A stretch of 64,000 bases of DNA from Thermococcus sibiricus MM 739 (GTDB lineage Archaea; Methanobacteriota_B; Thermococci; Thermococcales; Thermococcaceae). The notes under the pieces are model-generated. The model was given only the letters and a program-made list of their open reading frames with translations. It had not been told where the DNA came from and made no database searches. Made by a program: the position numbers and the translations under genes. Position 1 is the stretch's first letter; each line of letters begins with the position of its first letter. Positions 8,206-16,390 of the stretch are shown one piece after another. The stretch is from positions 1,480,276-1,544,275 of the forward strand of contig NC_012883.1 of the NCBI RefSeq assembly GCF_000022545.1, given 5' to 3'.

Positions 8206-9204
8206 TCAAATCACTCTCTTTACAGCGTTGATGATTTTCTCTTTATCAGGAAGGACATATTTCTCTAAAACCCTGCTGTAAGGAACGGGAACATCTGGAT
8301 AGGCAACTCTAACTGGCGGTGCCTCTAATGAAATTCCATTCTCAACAACTGTAGCAATGATCTCTCCACTCATACCATAGCTCCTGTAGTCCTCATCCGC
8401 TATTACCAAGCGACCGGTCTTCTTTACAGAGTCTAAGAGAGTTTTCTTGTCCAAAGGTACCAGACTTCTCAAATCAATAACCTCTGCACTTATACCTTCC
8501 TTTTCGAGCTCTTCTGCAGCCCATATTCCCTCATGTACAGTCTTAGCAACACCAACAATCGTCACATCACTTCCCTCTCTAACTACTTTTGCCTCTCCAA
8601 TTGGCACAGTATAAGGCTCTTCTGGAACTTCAACGGTAGCCTCTGGTGGAGAAGGCATCCATCCAAGTCCCATAAGGCCCTTGTGGAAGAAGTACATCAC
8701 CGGGTTGTCATCTCTAATTGCCGAAATCATGAGTCCTTTTGCATCATATGAGTTCGAGGGAATCACTATTTTCAGGCCTGGGACATGTGCAAAGAGCCCA
8801 TATAAGCATTGAGAGTGTTGAGCAGCGTCACTGTATCCTCCACCTATTGCAGTTGTTATAACTATTGGCATCTTTAACTGTCCACCCGACATGTAGTAGG
8901 CCTTTGCTATGTGGTTGTAAATCTGATCCATAGCGACTCCAAAGAAATCAACAAACATAAGTTCCACTATTGGCCTCATTCCCTTTGATGCTGCCCCTAA
9001 AGCAGCTCCTATAAATGCTGATTCGCTTATTGGAGTGTCTCTAACTCTCTCGGGTCCAAACTTCTCTAAAAGTCCACTTGTTGCACCAAAAATTCCTCCA
9101 TATGCTCCGATGTCTTCACCCATAACAAATACATTTTCATCTCTCTCCATTTCCTGAGCTATTGCCTCTGAGATTGCCTTATACATAGGAAGTTTTCTTG
9201 CCAT
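8206..9204 (-). CDS. 2-oxoacid (acetoin-type) dehydrogenase E1 component, beta subunit, copy 2
   Basis: A 332-residue E1 beta chain, paralogue of the one at 2557-3540. It has MGEDIGAYGGIFGATSGLL, the SESAFIGAALGAASKGMRP segment and the C-terminal AEVIDLRSLVPLDKKTLL segment. A GLGWMPSPPEATVEVPEEPYTVPIGEA loop, absent from copy 1, is of the kind seen in acetoin dehydrogenase beta chains. The start at 9204 (MARKLPMYK) has GGGGGTGA at a proper distance and lies 2 bases after the alpha stop; an in-frame ATG-like start at 9222 would overlap. Confidence 0.92.
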   Translation of the reverse strand: MARKLPMYKAISEAIAQEMERDENVFVMGEDIGAYGGIFGATSGLLEKFGPERVRDTPISESAFIGAALGAASKGMRPIVELMFVDFFGVAMDQIYNHIAKAYYMSGGQLKMPIVITTAIGGGYSDAAQHSQCLYGLFAHVPGLKIVIPSNSYDAKGLMISAIRDDNPVMYFFHKGLMGLGWMPSPPEATVEVPEEPYTVPIGEAKVVREGSDVTIVGVAKTVHEGIWAAEELEKEGISAEVIDLRSLVPLDKKTLLDSVKKTGRLVIADEDYRSYGMSGEIIATVVENGISLEAPPVRVAYPDVPVPYSRVLEKYVLPDKEKIINAVKRVI

Positions 9205-9205
9205 T

Positions 9206-10213
9206 TCATTCACCCCCTGCAAAAACGCCCTTTAATGCTTCTTCAGGCTCAGGATACGGGCTGTTTACTGCAAAGTCAATGGCCTCTTGCACTTCCTTGA
9301 CGTTCTCTTCTTTGATCTTATTAAGTTCCTCTTCTGTAGCAATACCTTTTTCTAGAAGAAGCTTTTCAAAGTTCAAAAGTGGGTCTTTTTGTTTAGCCAG
9401 CTCAAAATCCTCCTTAGGCCTATAGTGCTGAGGATCACCTTCAAAGTGTCCTCTAAGCCTGTAAACTTTTATTTCAATTAAGCTTGGCCCTTCTCCCCTT
9501 CTTGCTCTCTCAACGGCTTCTTTGGCCACTTCATAAACTGCTATGACATCAGTTCCATCCACACTCACCCCTGGAATTCCATAAGCGGCGGCTCTCTCGC
9601 TGTTCTTTGAAACTGCCGTAGATTTATCTTTCGGAACGGATATAGCCCAGCTATTATCTTCTATTACAAAAATCACGGGTAGTTTCCAGATTGCAGCTAA
9701 ATTAAGGGCCTCATGAAAAGTCCCCTGGTTAGCAGCGCCATCTCCACCAACAGCAACAGCAACATAGTCTTCTCCCTTTAGTTTTGCAGCTATCCCTACG
9801 CCAACGGCTTGTGGAAAGCTTGCACCAACAATTCCACTACAACTGAAGTTTTGGTATGCATCAAATAAGTGCATATGGCCACCTTTTCCTCCTGATAATC
9901 CCGTAGCTTTTCCAAAAATTTCAGCAGTCATTTTCTTTAGATCAACACCCTTTGCTATTGCAAAGTGATGGGCCCTATGGGTTCCTACTACAGCATCTTC
10001 AGGTTTCAAATGCAGGCAAACACCAACTGCTGCTGATTCCTGACCAGAGGATAGGTGAAGTTCTCCTGGGATTGGGCCTGCAGATATATCGAATCTAGGA
10101 GTCTTTCCTTCGTAATACCACTTTGCTAGTGTTTCTTCATAGGTTCTAATCTTATGCATGACTTTGTATATCTCAAGCAGGGTTTCCTTCGGGATTTCTT
10201 CTACTTTTTCCAT
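9206..10213 (-). CDS. 2-oxoacid (acetoin-type) dehydrogenase E1 component, alpha subunit, copy 2
   Basis: A 335-residue E1 alpha chain, paralogue of the one at 3528-4526. The TPP motif GGDGAANQGTFHEA and the following VIEDN, the THRAHH phosphate segment and YRLRGHFEGDP are all present. The start at 10213 (MEKVEEIPK) follows GAGGTG, so it is preferred over the upstream in-frame TTG. It heads a leftward operon alpha-beta-lipoyl. The GHLHL-like GGHMHLFDAY segment and overall length are normal for the family. Confidence 0.92.
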   Translation of the reverse strand: MEKVEEIPKETLLEIYKVMHKIRTYEETLAKWYYEGKTPRFDISAGPIPGELHLSSGQESAAVGVCLHLKPEDAVVGTHRAHHFAIAKGVDLKKMTAEIFGKATGLSGGKGGHMHLFDAYQNFSCSGIVGASFPQAVGVGIAAKLKGEDYVAVAVGGDGAANQGTFHEALNLAAIWKLPVIFVIEDNSWAISVPKDKSTAVSKNSERAAAYGIPGVSVDGTDVIAVYEVAKEAVERARRGEGPSLIEIKVYRLRGHFEGDPQHYRPKEDFELAKQKDPLLNFEKLLLEKGIATEEELNKIKEENVKEVQEAIDFAVNSPYPEPEEALKGVFAGGE

Positions 10214-10257
10214 GTCAGACACCTCTATATACACCAAATCAAATAAAAAACAAAATC

Positions 10258-10311
10258 ATAAGATATATTGATTAAAATATTATATAGTTTATGGATATCC
10301 TTACAGATATC
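10258..10311 (-). promoter_or_regulatory. Promoter region of the second E1 operon with paired GATATC boxes
   Basis: On the minus strand, two GATATC hexamers (10294-10299 and 10306-10311) separated by 6 bases lie just upstream of an AT-rich TATATAATATTTT stretch that can serve as TATA box. The spacing suits a dimeric regulator bound upstream of the promoter. No matching sequence is seen in the control region of the first E1 pair. Confidence 0.4.
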
Positions 10312-10319
10312 AATCAAAG

Positions 10320-11108
10320 TTAAACAATCCGCAACTCCACAGTATCCCCAATCTCAAAGTCCTCACTAATCAGCTTGACCTTCTCTTCATTGCAGAAGAC
10401 TCCAACCCCTTTAACCTTAATTCCATTGACAAAAACCTCAAAATCTGCCTTGAAGATGCCAACTCCATTGGGTAGAACTTCACTAGCTTCCACGATTTTC
10501 CCAAAGAGTCTGGCTTTTCCTTCGTTGAATATCGCACCATAGCGATAGTGGGGCAATCCTCCTTCAATGTTGCCAAAGGGTGTCATTCCCTTACCACTTT
10601 TTCGAAGTGATTTTAACCAAATGTAGCGCTCTTCCTTCTCGATAACTTCAAATGTCTCTCCTTTAGCAATGGGAACAAGACCTCTAACTTCTGGGAAAAG
10701 TGTAATCCCACCTCTAGCTCTATATCTGTCATTACAGGGCCTTACTTCAAAGTGTGCATGCTTATCGCTCCAAGGAGAGAAAAATCCAGAATAGATTAAA
10801 CTTCCGATTTCATCACCAAGAAAGACTTTTTCACCGATTTTAATTTTCGGCTCTACATGAAGGACCTTCAAACAAAAATCCTCAACTTCAAAAATTAAAA
10901 GGTAGTCTTCGATGACTGGAATGTATCGAGGAGTCTTTATCTTCCTTACCTCAACCAATTTTCCCTCCTCAAATGGAAATAGAGCTTTTTCGTCAAAGTA
11001 GACATCTACAGCGGTAGCGAGCTTGTGGGGAATATACGGAGTGTCAAAAAAAGAATACCTCACATCCGGAATTTCGAGACAAAGGCCGTTTACTGTGGCT
11101 ATCTTCAT
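10320..11108 (-). CDS. Hypothetical protein with M23-peptidase-like segment
   Basis: 262 residues, not securely recognised. The middle part has GEKVFLGDEIGSLIYSG followed by DKHAHFEVRP (near residues 130-140), which resembles the HxHFEVR active-site strand and preceding glycine turns of the M23 (LytM/lysostaphin) fold. The first zinc ligands of that family are not obvious, so it may be an inactive or distant relative. There is no signal peptide, so a cytoplasmic role is likely. It starts right at the stop of the radical SAM gene (TGAATG with GAGGTG before), so the two are co-translated. Thermococcales often keep this kind of pair. Confidence 0.65.
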   Translation of the reverse strand: MKIATVNGLCLEIPDVRYSFFDTPYIPHKLATAVDVYFDEKALFPFEEGKLVEVRKIKTPRYIPVIEDYLLIFEVEDFCLKVLHVEPKIKIGEKVFLGDEIGSLIYSGFFSPWSDKHAHFEVRPCNDRYRARGGITLFPEVRGLVPIAKGETFEVIEKEERYIWLKSLRKSGKGMTPFGNIEGGLPHYRYGAIFNEGKARLFGKIVEASEVLPNGVGIFKADFEVFVNGIKVKGVGVFCNEEKVKLISEDFEIGDTVELRIV

Positions 11109-11906
11109 TCATTTCACCTCTATAACTTCCCAGCCCTCTCTGTGAACTTCTATCCCTTCAGCTTTAATATCTAAGTGTTTTATAAGTGCTATCAACTCCT
11201 TAACAAATTCCCAGAATTTATCCTCATTTATCATGATCTCATAACTTTCTGGGAAGTTTTCTTTTAAAATTTCCACGAACTTTCTTCCAGCACCCTTTAG
11301 ATTGAGAACCTCAAAGGAGTGATAATCTACAATCCCCTTTGTTTCTTTAATTATGGCCTCAATATCAGTAATTCCAGGAATTATAGGGCTTATAAACCCA
11401 TAGTTTTTAATTCCTTCATCTTTCAGGGTTTTTAATGCTTCTATCCTTAACTTTTGGGAGGGTGTAAATGGTTCTATGATCTGTTTTTCCTTCCCTTCAA
11501 AACTGTTTATTGTTAGGCCTACCTCAATATCATCAAAGAGTTTGAAAAGATCAATATCTCTCACCACGAGCGGAGATTTAGTCAAAATACTCAATTTATT
11601 TCTCTTATCCATCATCTGGAGGGTTTTTCTCGTTAGTTTGAGCTCTCTCTCAATTGGTTGATAGGGATCAGAGAGGCTCGACATGAAGACCTCTCCATGA
11701 ACTCTCTTTCTTGCCAGCTCAGGAGCGTTAGTCTTTACTTCCACCCATGTGCCCCAGTCACCGTAGGGCTTCCATTTGCATATAAACTTAGCATAGCAGT
11801 ATTTGCACGCAAATTGACAGCCAACATATTGGTTTAGGGCGTAATCTACCCCAGGGATTCCGCTTTTTGTGTAGATGGTCTTTGCTGTAGTTTTGATAAT
11901 TCTCAT
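11109..11906 (-). CDS. Radical SAM protein (SPL-like)
   Basis: 265 residues with the radical SAM cluster motif in GCQFACKYCYAK (three cysteines spaced CX3CX2C at about residues 30-37), a following SSLSDPYQPIE segment and LTILTKSP-like strand (here LSILTKSPLV). This layout matches the archaeal Rv2578c/spore-photolyase-like group of radical SAM proteins, whose substrate is unknown. A GAGGTG ribosome binding site precedes the ATG. It is co-translated with the following hypothetical gene. Confidence 0.82.
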   Translation of the reverse strand: MRIIKTTAKTIYTKSGIPGVDYALNQYVGCQFACKYCYAKFICKWKPYGDWGTWVEVKTNAPELARKRVHGEVFMSSLSDPYQPIERELKLTRKTLQMMDKRNKLSILTKSPLVVRDIDLFKLFDDIEVGLTINSFEGKEKQIIEPFTPSQKLRIEALKTLKDEGIKNYGFISPIIPGITDIEAIIKETKGIVDYHSFEVLNLKGAGRKFVEILKENFPESYEIMINEDKFWEFVKELIALIKHLDIKAEGIEVHREGWEVIEVK

Positions 11907-11988
11907 TTAAACACCTCAGCAGCTTTTAAAGGATCGGAAATCATGTAAACACCAAACTTAAATATTAGCTTGAAGTTTATATTCCTTG

Positions 11989-12729
11989 ATGTTCGACAGT
12001 GAGATATACTCAAAGCGATTTTGGGAAATTGACTTTGCTAGAGGGATAGCATTAATTATGATGTTAATTTCAAATTTTGTTACTGATTTGCAATTTTTCC
12101 TGGACTATTCTGAGCATAAACTTTTCTGGAGGATTTTTGCCTATGCAACCGCCTCCCTCTTTGTTTCAATCTCCGGACTCTCACTTTGGATAAGCCATGC
12201 AAGGGGTAAAAAGAATATAAGAAAATATCTTCAAAGATTCACAAAACTTTTCGGCCTTGGTTTGCTGATAACCCTAAGCACATATATTCTTCTGAAAAGA
12301 GGGACGATTTACTTTGGGGTTCTACATTTCTTAGGAGTTGCAAGTTTGCTCGTCATCCCCTTCTACCAATTAGGATGGAAAAACATTTTTATAGCACCTC
12401 TATTCCTTTTGGGCCATGAGATAGTAAGAGAAATTCACGCTGAGAGCTTGTTTCTCTTACCATTAGGTATAACTCCTCACCAGTTCTTCACTTTAGACTA
12501 TTTTCCCATATTCCCATGGTTCGGGGTTTTCTTGCTAGGTACAGCTGTTGGCGGGATATTGTATCCACACGGCCAGAGAAAATTCAACCTCAACAATCTA
12601 GACAACCCAGTCATAGATGTTATATGCTTCATTGGAAGAAATACCCTAAAGATTTATTTAATCCACCAACCAGTATTCGTGGGACTGCTCATGCTTATAT
12701 ATGGCGGATTACCTAATTTAGGAGTGTGA
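11989..12729 (+). CDS. DUF1624 heparan-alpha-glucosaminide N-acetyltransferase-like membrane protein
   Basis: About 246 residues with several membrane helices. The start RFWEIDFARGIALIMMLISN (residues ~9-28) is the DUF1624 signature, followed by WISHARGKKNIRKYL and a late YLIHQP motif (near residue 225) as in membrane acyltransferases of the YeiB/OafA type. It probably moves an acyl group onto a lipid or sugar at the membrane, but the substrate is unknown. The next gene starts 8 bases after its stop, suggesting an operon. No strong ribosome binding site is visible, so the transcript may be leaderless. Confidence 0.78.
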   Translation: MFDSEIYSKRFWEIDFARGIALIMMLISNFVTDLQFFLDYSEHKLFWRIFAYATASLFVSISGLSLWISHARGKKNIRKYLQRFTKLFGLGLLITLSTYILLKRGTIYFGVLHFLGVASLLVIPFYQLGWKNIFIAPLFLLGHEIVREIHAESLFLLPLGITPHQFFTLDYFPIFPWFGVFLLGTAVGGILYPHGQRKFNLNNLDNPVIDVICFIGRNTLKIYLIHQPVFVGLLMLIYGGLPNLGV

Positions 12730-12737
12730 AAAGTAAA

Positions 12738-13127
12738 ATGAAGACTTATATTAAAAACATCCTCAAAATTCTCAGCATACTTGCCGATGAAATAGTCGTG
12801 GGAATATTTTTGTTCTTTATTTTGCCAAGGGCTGGAATAGAGGTTCCCTTAAAGCCAGCTCTTGCTGTAATAGGATTTCTTATTTTTAAGGACGTTATTG
12901 CTGTTAAATTCCTCTGGGAGGTCTTTGATAAAAGAGTAGAAGTTGGGCCTGAGGCATTGATTGGAAATGATGCAATAGTCGTTGAAGAGCTAAATCCAAA
13001 AGGAGTTGTAAAAGTTGGAAACGAGCTCTGGATTGCAGAATGTCTGAGTGGAACTGCCAAAAAAGGGGAAAAAGTCGAAATAATCGAGATTAGGGGCACT
13101 AAGCTGCTCGTGAAATGCCAAGAGTAG
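12738..13127 (+). CDS. NfeD-like membrane protein
   Basis: About 129 residues. Two hydrophobic helices occupy residues ~10-65 (IVVGIFLFFILPRAGIEVP, ALAVIGFLIFKDVIAV), followed by a small beta-barrel of the NfeD OB-fold type (GNDAIVVEELNPKGVVKVG, then GEKVEIIEIRGTKLLVKC). Such proteins usually work with SPFH/stomatin proteins in membrane quality control; no stomatin gene is adjacent here. GGAGTG before the ATG at 12738 supports this start. Confidence 0.75.
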   Translation: MKTYIKNILKILSILADEIVVGIFLFFILPRAGIEVPLKPALAVIGFLIFKDVIAVKFLWEVFDKRVEVGPEALIGNDAIVVEELNPKGVVKVGNELWIAECLSGTAKKGEKVEIIEIRGTKLLVKCQE

Positions 13128-13243
13128 TTAAAACCATTGCAATTTCCTCTGGGTTATTTGGTGTGACTACCAATATAATTTCGAACCTTCTTCCCCTCAA
13201 CATAAGTAGTCTGACGTCTAGTTGAAACTCATATGAACCTTAG
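13099..13243 (-). pseudogene. Possible remnant of a small gene
   Basis: On the minus strand an open stretch without a good start codon reads FQLDVRLLMLRGRRFEI, then IILVVTPNNPEEIAMVL and a few more residues before a TAG inside the antisense of the NfeD gene. Upstream, other frames give TFDGPSKVHMSF and MYEEKRFSKFT, which would join to it if there were frameshifts. The composition looks protein-like, but no family is recognised. It may be a decayed gene or chance. Confidence 0.25.
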
Positions 13244-13315
13244 AAGGACCATCAAAAGTGTGAACTTACTGAATCTCTTTTCTTCGTACATTATAACCAT
13301 CGAAAAGAAAAAAAG

Positions 13316-14485
13316 TTAAAATTTAATAAAACTCTCCCATGTTTTAGTATCCTTAAGACCATGTCCCGTGGCTATCACAACGATTCTTTCGTCTTTATCG
13401 ATTATTCCTTCTTCCCGCATCTGCCTTGCTAAGGCAAGGGCAGTTGAAGATGATGGTTCAACAAAAAGACCTTCCTTTCCGAGCAATAAACCAGCATTCA
13501 TAGCTTCTTCATTTGTTACAACACCCAAGTGTCCTTTACTCTCCTCTATAGCTCTTAAAACATTTTCCCCATCTACAGGTGCTTTAACGGCTATTGCTGA
13601 TGCCACTGTAGGCTTCTTTTCCTTTCTTGGCTTAATAGGCATTCCTTCTTTCCAGGCCTTTACTATGGCATCATAACCCTCTACTTGAACTCCTGCAATC
13701 TTTGGCAACCTTTCAATAAGACCCACTTTGTAGAACTCCTTTGCAGCCTTCCAGATAGCCCTCAAATGAGTTCCCGCCCCAATAGGAACAACAATCCAAT
13801 CAGGGGAATCAAAACGGAGCTGATCAAAGATCTCAAATCCTGTGCTCTTTTGGCCTTCAACCCTATAGTGATAGTTGCCCGTTAAGTAATAATCTTCCTC
13901 CTTTGCCATCCTTTCACTCTCTGCCAGAGCCTCATCATAGGTAGTTCCATGGATCTTTATCTTTGCCCCATAAACCACAGCCTGAACTAGTTTACCTATT
14001 GGAGTTCCTTCTGGAACTACTATTGTCACTTCAAGTCCTGCTTTAGAACCATAAGCGGAGATACTAGCGGCCATGTTTCCAGTTGAAGCCACGACAACTT
14101 TTCTTGCATGAAATTCCAGAGCCTTTGTTATTTCCACACTTGAGCCCCTATCCTTGAATGCTCCCGTTGGATTCTCCCCTTCATTTTTGATGTAAAGCTT
14201 CCCAAAGCCAAGTTTTTTCTCCAGATTTTTCATTCTATAAAGCCTTGTACCCCCTTCATTTAAGCTCACAATCTTTCTTAGATTTGAAATTGGATAAAAC
14301 ATCCAATATTTCCATAATCTCGGAGCCTCCCTAAACCATGCATCGTTATCTTCTACAAGCTCCCTTATTCCTTCGTAATCATATTGAACATCAAGTGGAG
14401 CTCCACATTCTCTACATTTATAAACCCCGCTTGCCAAGGAATATTCTATACCACATTTTGTGCATTTTAACGTAGTTTCAAACAT
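13316..14485 (-). CDS. thrC: Threonine synthase
   Basis: 389 residues from the ATG at 14485. An N-terminal zinc ribbon (CTKCGIEY and CRECGAPL) is followed by the PLP-fold type II domain with GENPTGAFKDRGSS near residues 105-118, where the lysine binds PLP, then ASTGNMAASISAYGSKAGL and the glycine-rich VPIGAGTH phosphate loop. It makes threonine from O-phosphohomoserine. GGTGG precedes the start; an inverted repeat lies about 30 bases further upstream. No other threonine genes are adjacent. Confidence 0.93.
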   Translation of the reverse strand: MFETTLKCTKCGIEYSLASGVYKCRECGAPLDVQYDYEGIRELVEDNDAWFREAPRLWKYWMFYPISNLRKIVSLNEGGTRLYRMKNLEKKLGFGKLYIKNEGENPTGAFKDRGSSVEITKALEFHARKVVVASTGNMAASISAYGSKAGLEVTIVVPEGTPIGKLVQAVVYGAKIKIHGTTYDEALAESERMAKEEDYYLTGNYHYRVEGQKSTGFEIFDQLRFDSPDWIVVPIGAGTHLRAIWKAAKEFYKVGLIERLPKIAGVQVEGYDAIVKAWKEGMPIKPRKEKKPTVASAIAVKAPVDGENVLRAIEESKGHLGVVTNEEAMNAGLLLGKEGLFVEPSSSTALALARQMREEGIIDKDERIVVIATGHGLKDTKTWESFIKF

Positions 14486-14516
14486 TTTAACCACCCCATA
14501 TTTTACCGGATGAACT

Positions 14517-14534
14517 TTACATACTTAGATGTAA
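14517..14534. promoter_or_regulatory. Inverted repeat upstream of threonine synthase
   Basis: TTACAT and ATGTAA flank a 6-base spacer in the region 32 bases before the thrC start. The repeat is perfect and lies where a promoter or operator is expected on the minus strand. The regulator is unknown. Confidence 0.35.
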
Positions 14535-14642
14535 GCATTCTACCTTAAGAGAAACTTTTCTGAGAGATTATAAAGATTGAGAGCTAACAAACGTACGAAC
14601 ATGCATTTTTATGTGCTTTCAGCTACAAAAATAGAAATTTGT

Positions 14643-15734
14643 TTACCTGTACCCCAGCACATGAATATCCCTAACTATTCGATGTCTTTCTTCAAAGTCT
14701 GTATATCTCGCCATAACCTCAAAACCCAACTTTTCGAGCCATTTTCTTTCTTTTCTATAAATCCTACCATCATTGAGCCTGTAAGCTGGAAAGACAAACA
14801 CAACCCTTCCATGTCTCTTTAGAACATCGCCAAAACTATCAAAGACACTAAAGTAAAACCTGTCAAGTTCATTTGCAAGTTTTATTGCTTCTCCCGTAGT
14901 GGGGTGATACTTTAAGGGCTTACCCATATAAGGCTCGGTAACTATTGCATCAAATTTGACTCTAAAGCAGCGTTTGAGTTTTCTTACATCACAAATTTCG
15001 AGATGCGCACTCCCTTTAGTTCGAAATTCTTTTTTCAACCATTTCAAGTTCTCTTTGGCCCCATGAATTGCTCTGGGATTGGAATCACTCCCATAAGCAT
15101 TAAGCCCTTGAAGCACAAATTCCTGGACTATAGTACCTATTCCACAGAAGGGATCAAGAAAGTTGCCTTGCCTGATTTCGGTTAGATTTATCATTATTCT
15201 AGCCAAACGTGGAGGTATTGAAAGAATTGCCCTCTGCACGGGCCTTTCCACATCAAGCTTCTTAAGCTCAAATGGATCTGTAAGAGTTATGGTTTCACCC
15301 ACATAAACACTCTTACCAAAGAAAACGACAAAATCCTTTACTTCAGGAAAGCCCTTTAGGATAAGTTCAGAGGGCATTGCATATACTTTAGCGGGTTTGA
15401 AAAACTTTGCTGGGCCATGGGATTTAAAAGTTTTCTTTATCTCACTCCCTAGTTTCCTCCAGAGTTTCCAGTCATCTCTTCCATAAATGCTCACGGTAAA
15501 AAGCTTTGCATAATCTAGTTCTTTTATCGCTTCTTCTCCCTCACCAAGGATTCTCACCAACTTTAAAGAACCACCAAGCCTGTGAAAAAGCCTTTCTATG
15601 CTTTTATCACCCTCAAAAACTATCCAATACGTGGAACCTTCAACAACTTTAACCTTTAACCCGAATCTTCTCACGAAAGCCCAGAATTCCGCCTCACTCA
15701 GCCTTGGGTTCTTTCCATAGATGATCGCATACAT
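14643..15734 (-). CDS. Trm11-like SAM-dependent RNA methyltransferase
   Basis: 363 residues. The N-terminal part (MYAIIYGKNPRLSEAEFWAF) resembles the ferredoxin-like/THUMP region of Trm11 and Trm-G10 enzymes. The C-terminal Rossmann domain has motif I FLDPFCGIGTIVQEF near residue 195, the acidic SDSNPRAIHGA segment, and TEPYMGKPL in place of the usual DPPY catalytic motif. It probably methylates guanosine in tRNA, but the TEPY variant makes the exact base uncertain. It stands alone, reading leftward. Confidence 0.82.
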   Translation of the reverse strand: MYAIIYGKNPRLSEAEFWAFVRRFGLKVKVVEGSTYWIVFEGDKSIERLFHRLGGSLKLVRILGEGEEAIKELDYAKLFTVSIYGRDDWKLWRKLGSEIKKTFKSHGPAKFFKPAKVYAMPSELILKGFPEVKDFVVFFGKSVYVGETITLTDPFELKKLDVERPVQRAILSIPPRLARIMINLTEIRQGNFLDPFCGIGTIVQEFVLQGLNAYGSDSNPRAIHGAKENLKWLKKEFRTKGSAHLEICDVRKLKRCFRVKFDAIVTEPYMGKPLKYHPTTGEAIKLANELDRFYFSVFDSFGDVLKRHGRVVFVFPAYRLNDGRIYRKERKWLEKLGFEVMARYTDFEERHRIVRDIHVLGYR

Positions 15735-15872
15735 GGTTTGAAGTTCAGGAGGGGATTTAAAAAGGTTTGGAGAAAAGCCTTAAATATTCTCTAGCACTTT
15801 TTAGATTTGAAAGAGATAATATGTAAGAACATAGCTCTTGGACTTTCAATTAGTATTTTGGAGGCGTAATCC

Positions 15873-16274
15873 ATGCTCTTTGAGGTTGAAATCTCGACGA
15901 GAAGGGAGTTTGAAGTGATTGACATCGCCCACCTAATAGAGCAAAAGATAAGGGAGAGTAAGATAAAGGAAGGATTAGCTGTAATTTTTACGCAACATAC
16001 AACCACAGCCCTTTTCATTAACGAAAACGAAAATGGACTTCTTGAAGACGTTAAGGGATTCCTTCAAACTCTTGTCCCCAAAGGAAAAGGCTACAAGCAC
16101 GACAGAATTGACAGAAATGCACATTCCCATTTGAGGAGCATCCTCCTAAATCCAAGCCTTGCAATCCCAATAAAAGATGGAACGCTTCTACTTGGAACTT
16201 GGCAGAGCGTTATCTTTGTAGAACTCGATGGGCCGAGAAGAAGGAGAGTTTTCATAAAGCTTTGCGAATGTTGA
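15873..16274 (+). CDS. YjbQ/UPF0047 family protein
   Basis: 133 residues covering the whole YjbQ fold. Typical elements are FTQHTTTALFINENENG near residues 46-62, the HDRIDRNAHSHLRSILLNPS segment and GTWQSVIFVELDGPRRR at the end. The three histidines form the conserved metal/active site. Family members have weak thiamine-phosphate synthase activity; the natural job is not certain. GGAGG precedes the ATG. Confidence 0.88.
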   Translation: MLFEVEISTRREFEVIDIAHLIEQKIRESKIKEGLAVIFTQHTTTALFINENENGLLEDVKGFLQTLVPKGKGYKHDRIDRNAHSHLRSILLNPSLAIPIKDGTLLLGTWQSVIFVELDGPRRRRVFIKLCEC

Positions 16275-16322
16275 CGTTTTTTAAAATCCTCATTTAAGCA
16301 AAACGACTTGTACAGAAAAAAA

Positions 16323-16378
16323 CCTTAAATAATTTTTAATGTATATAGTTCCTTAAATAATTTTTAATGTATATAGTT
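16323..16378 (+). repeat. Perfect 28-bp tandem duplication in the DUF257 promoter
   Basis: The 28 bases at 16323-16350 are repeated exactly at 16351-16378. The unit starts CCTTAAATAATTTTTAATG and includes a TTAAATA TATA-like box, so the promoter of the DUF257 gene (ATG at 16391) is doubled. The identity suggests a recent event. Confidence 0.95.
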
Positions 16379-16390
16379 ACTGGTGATATA

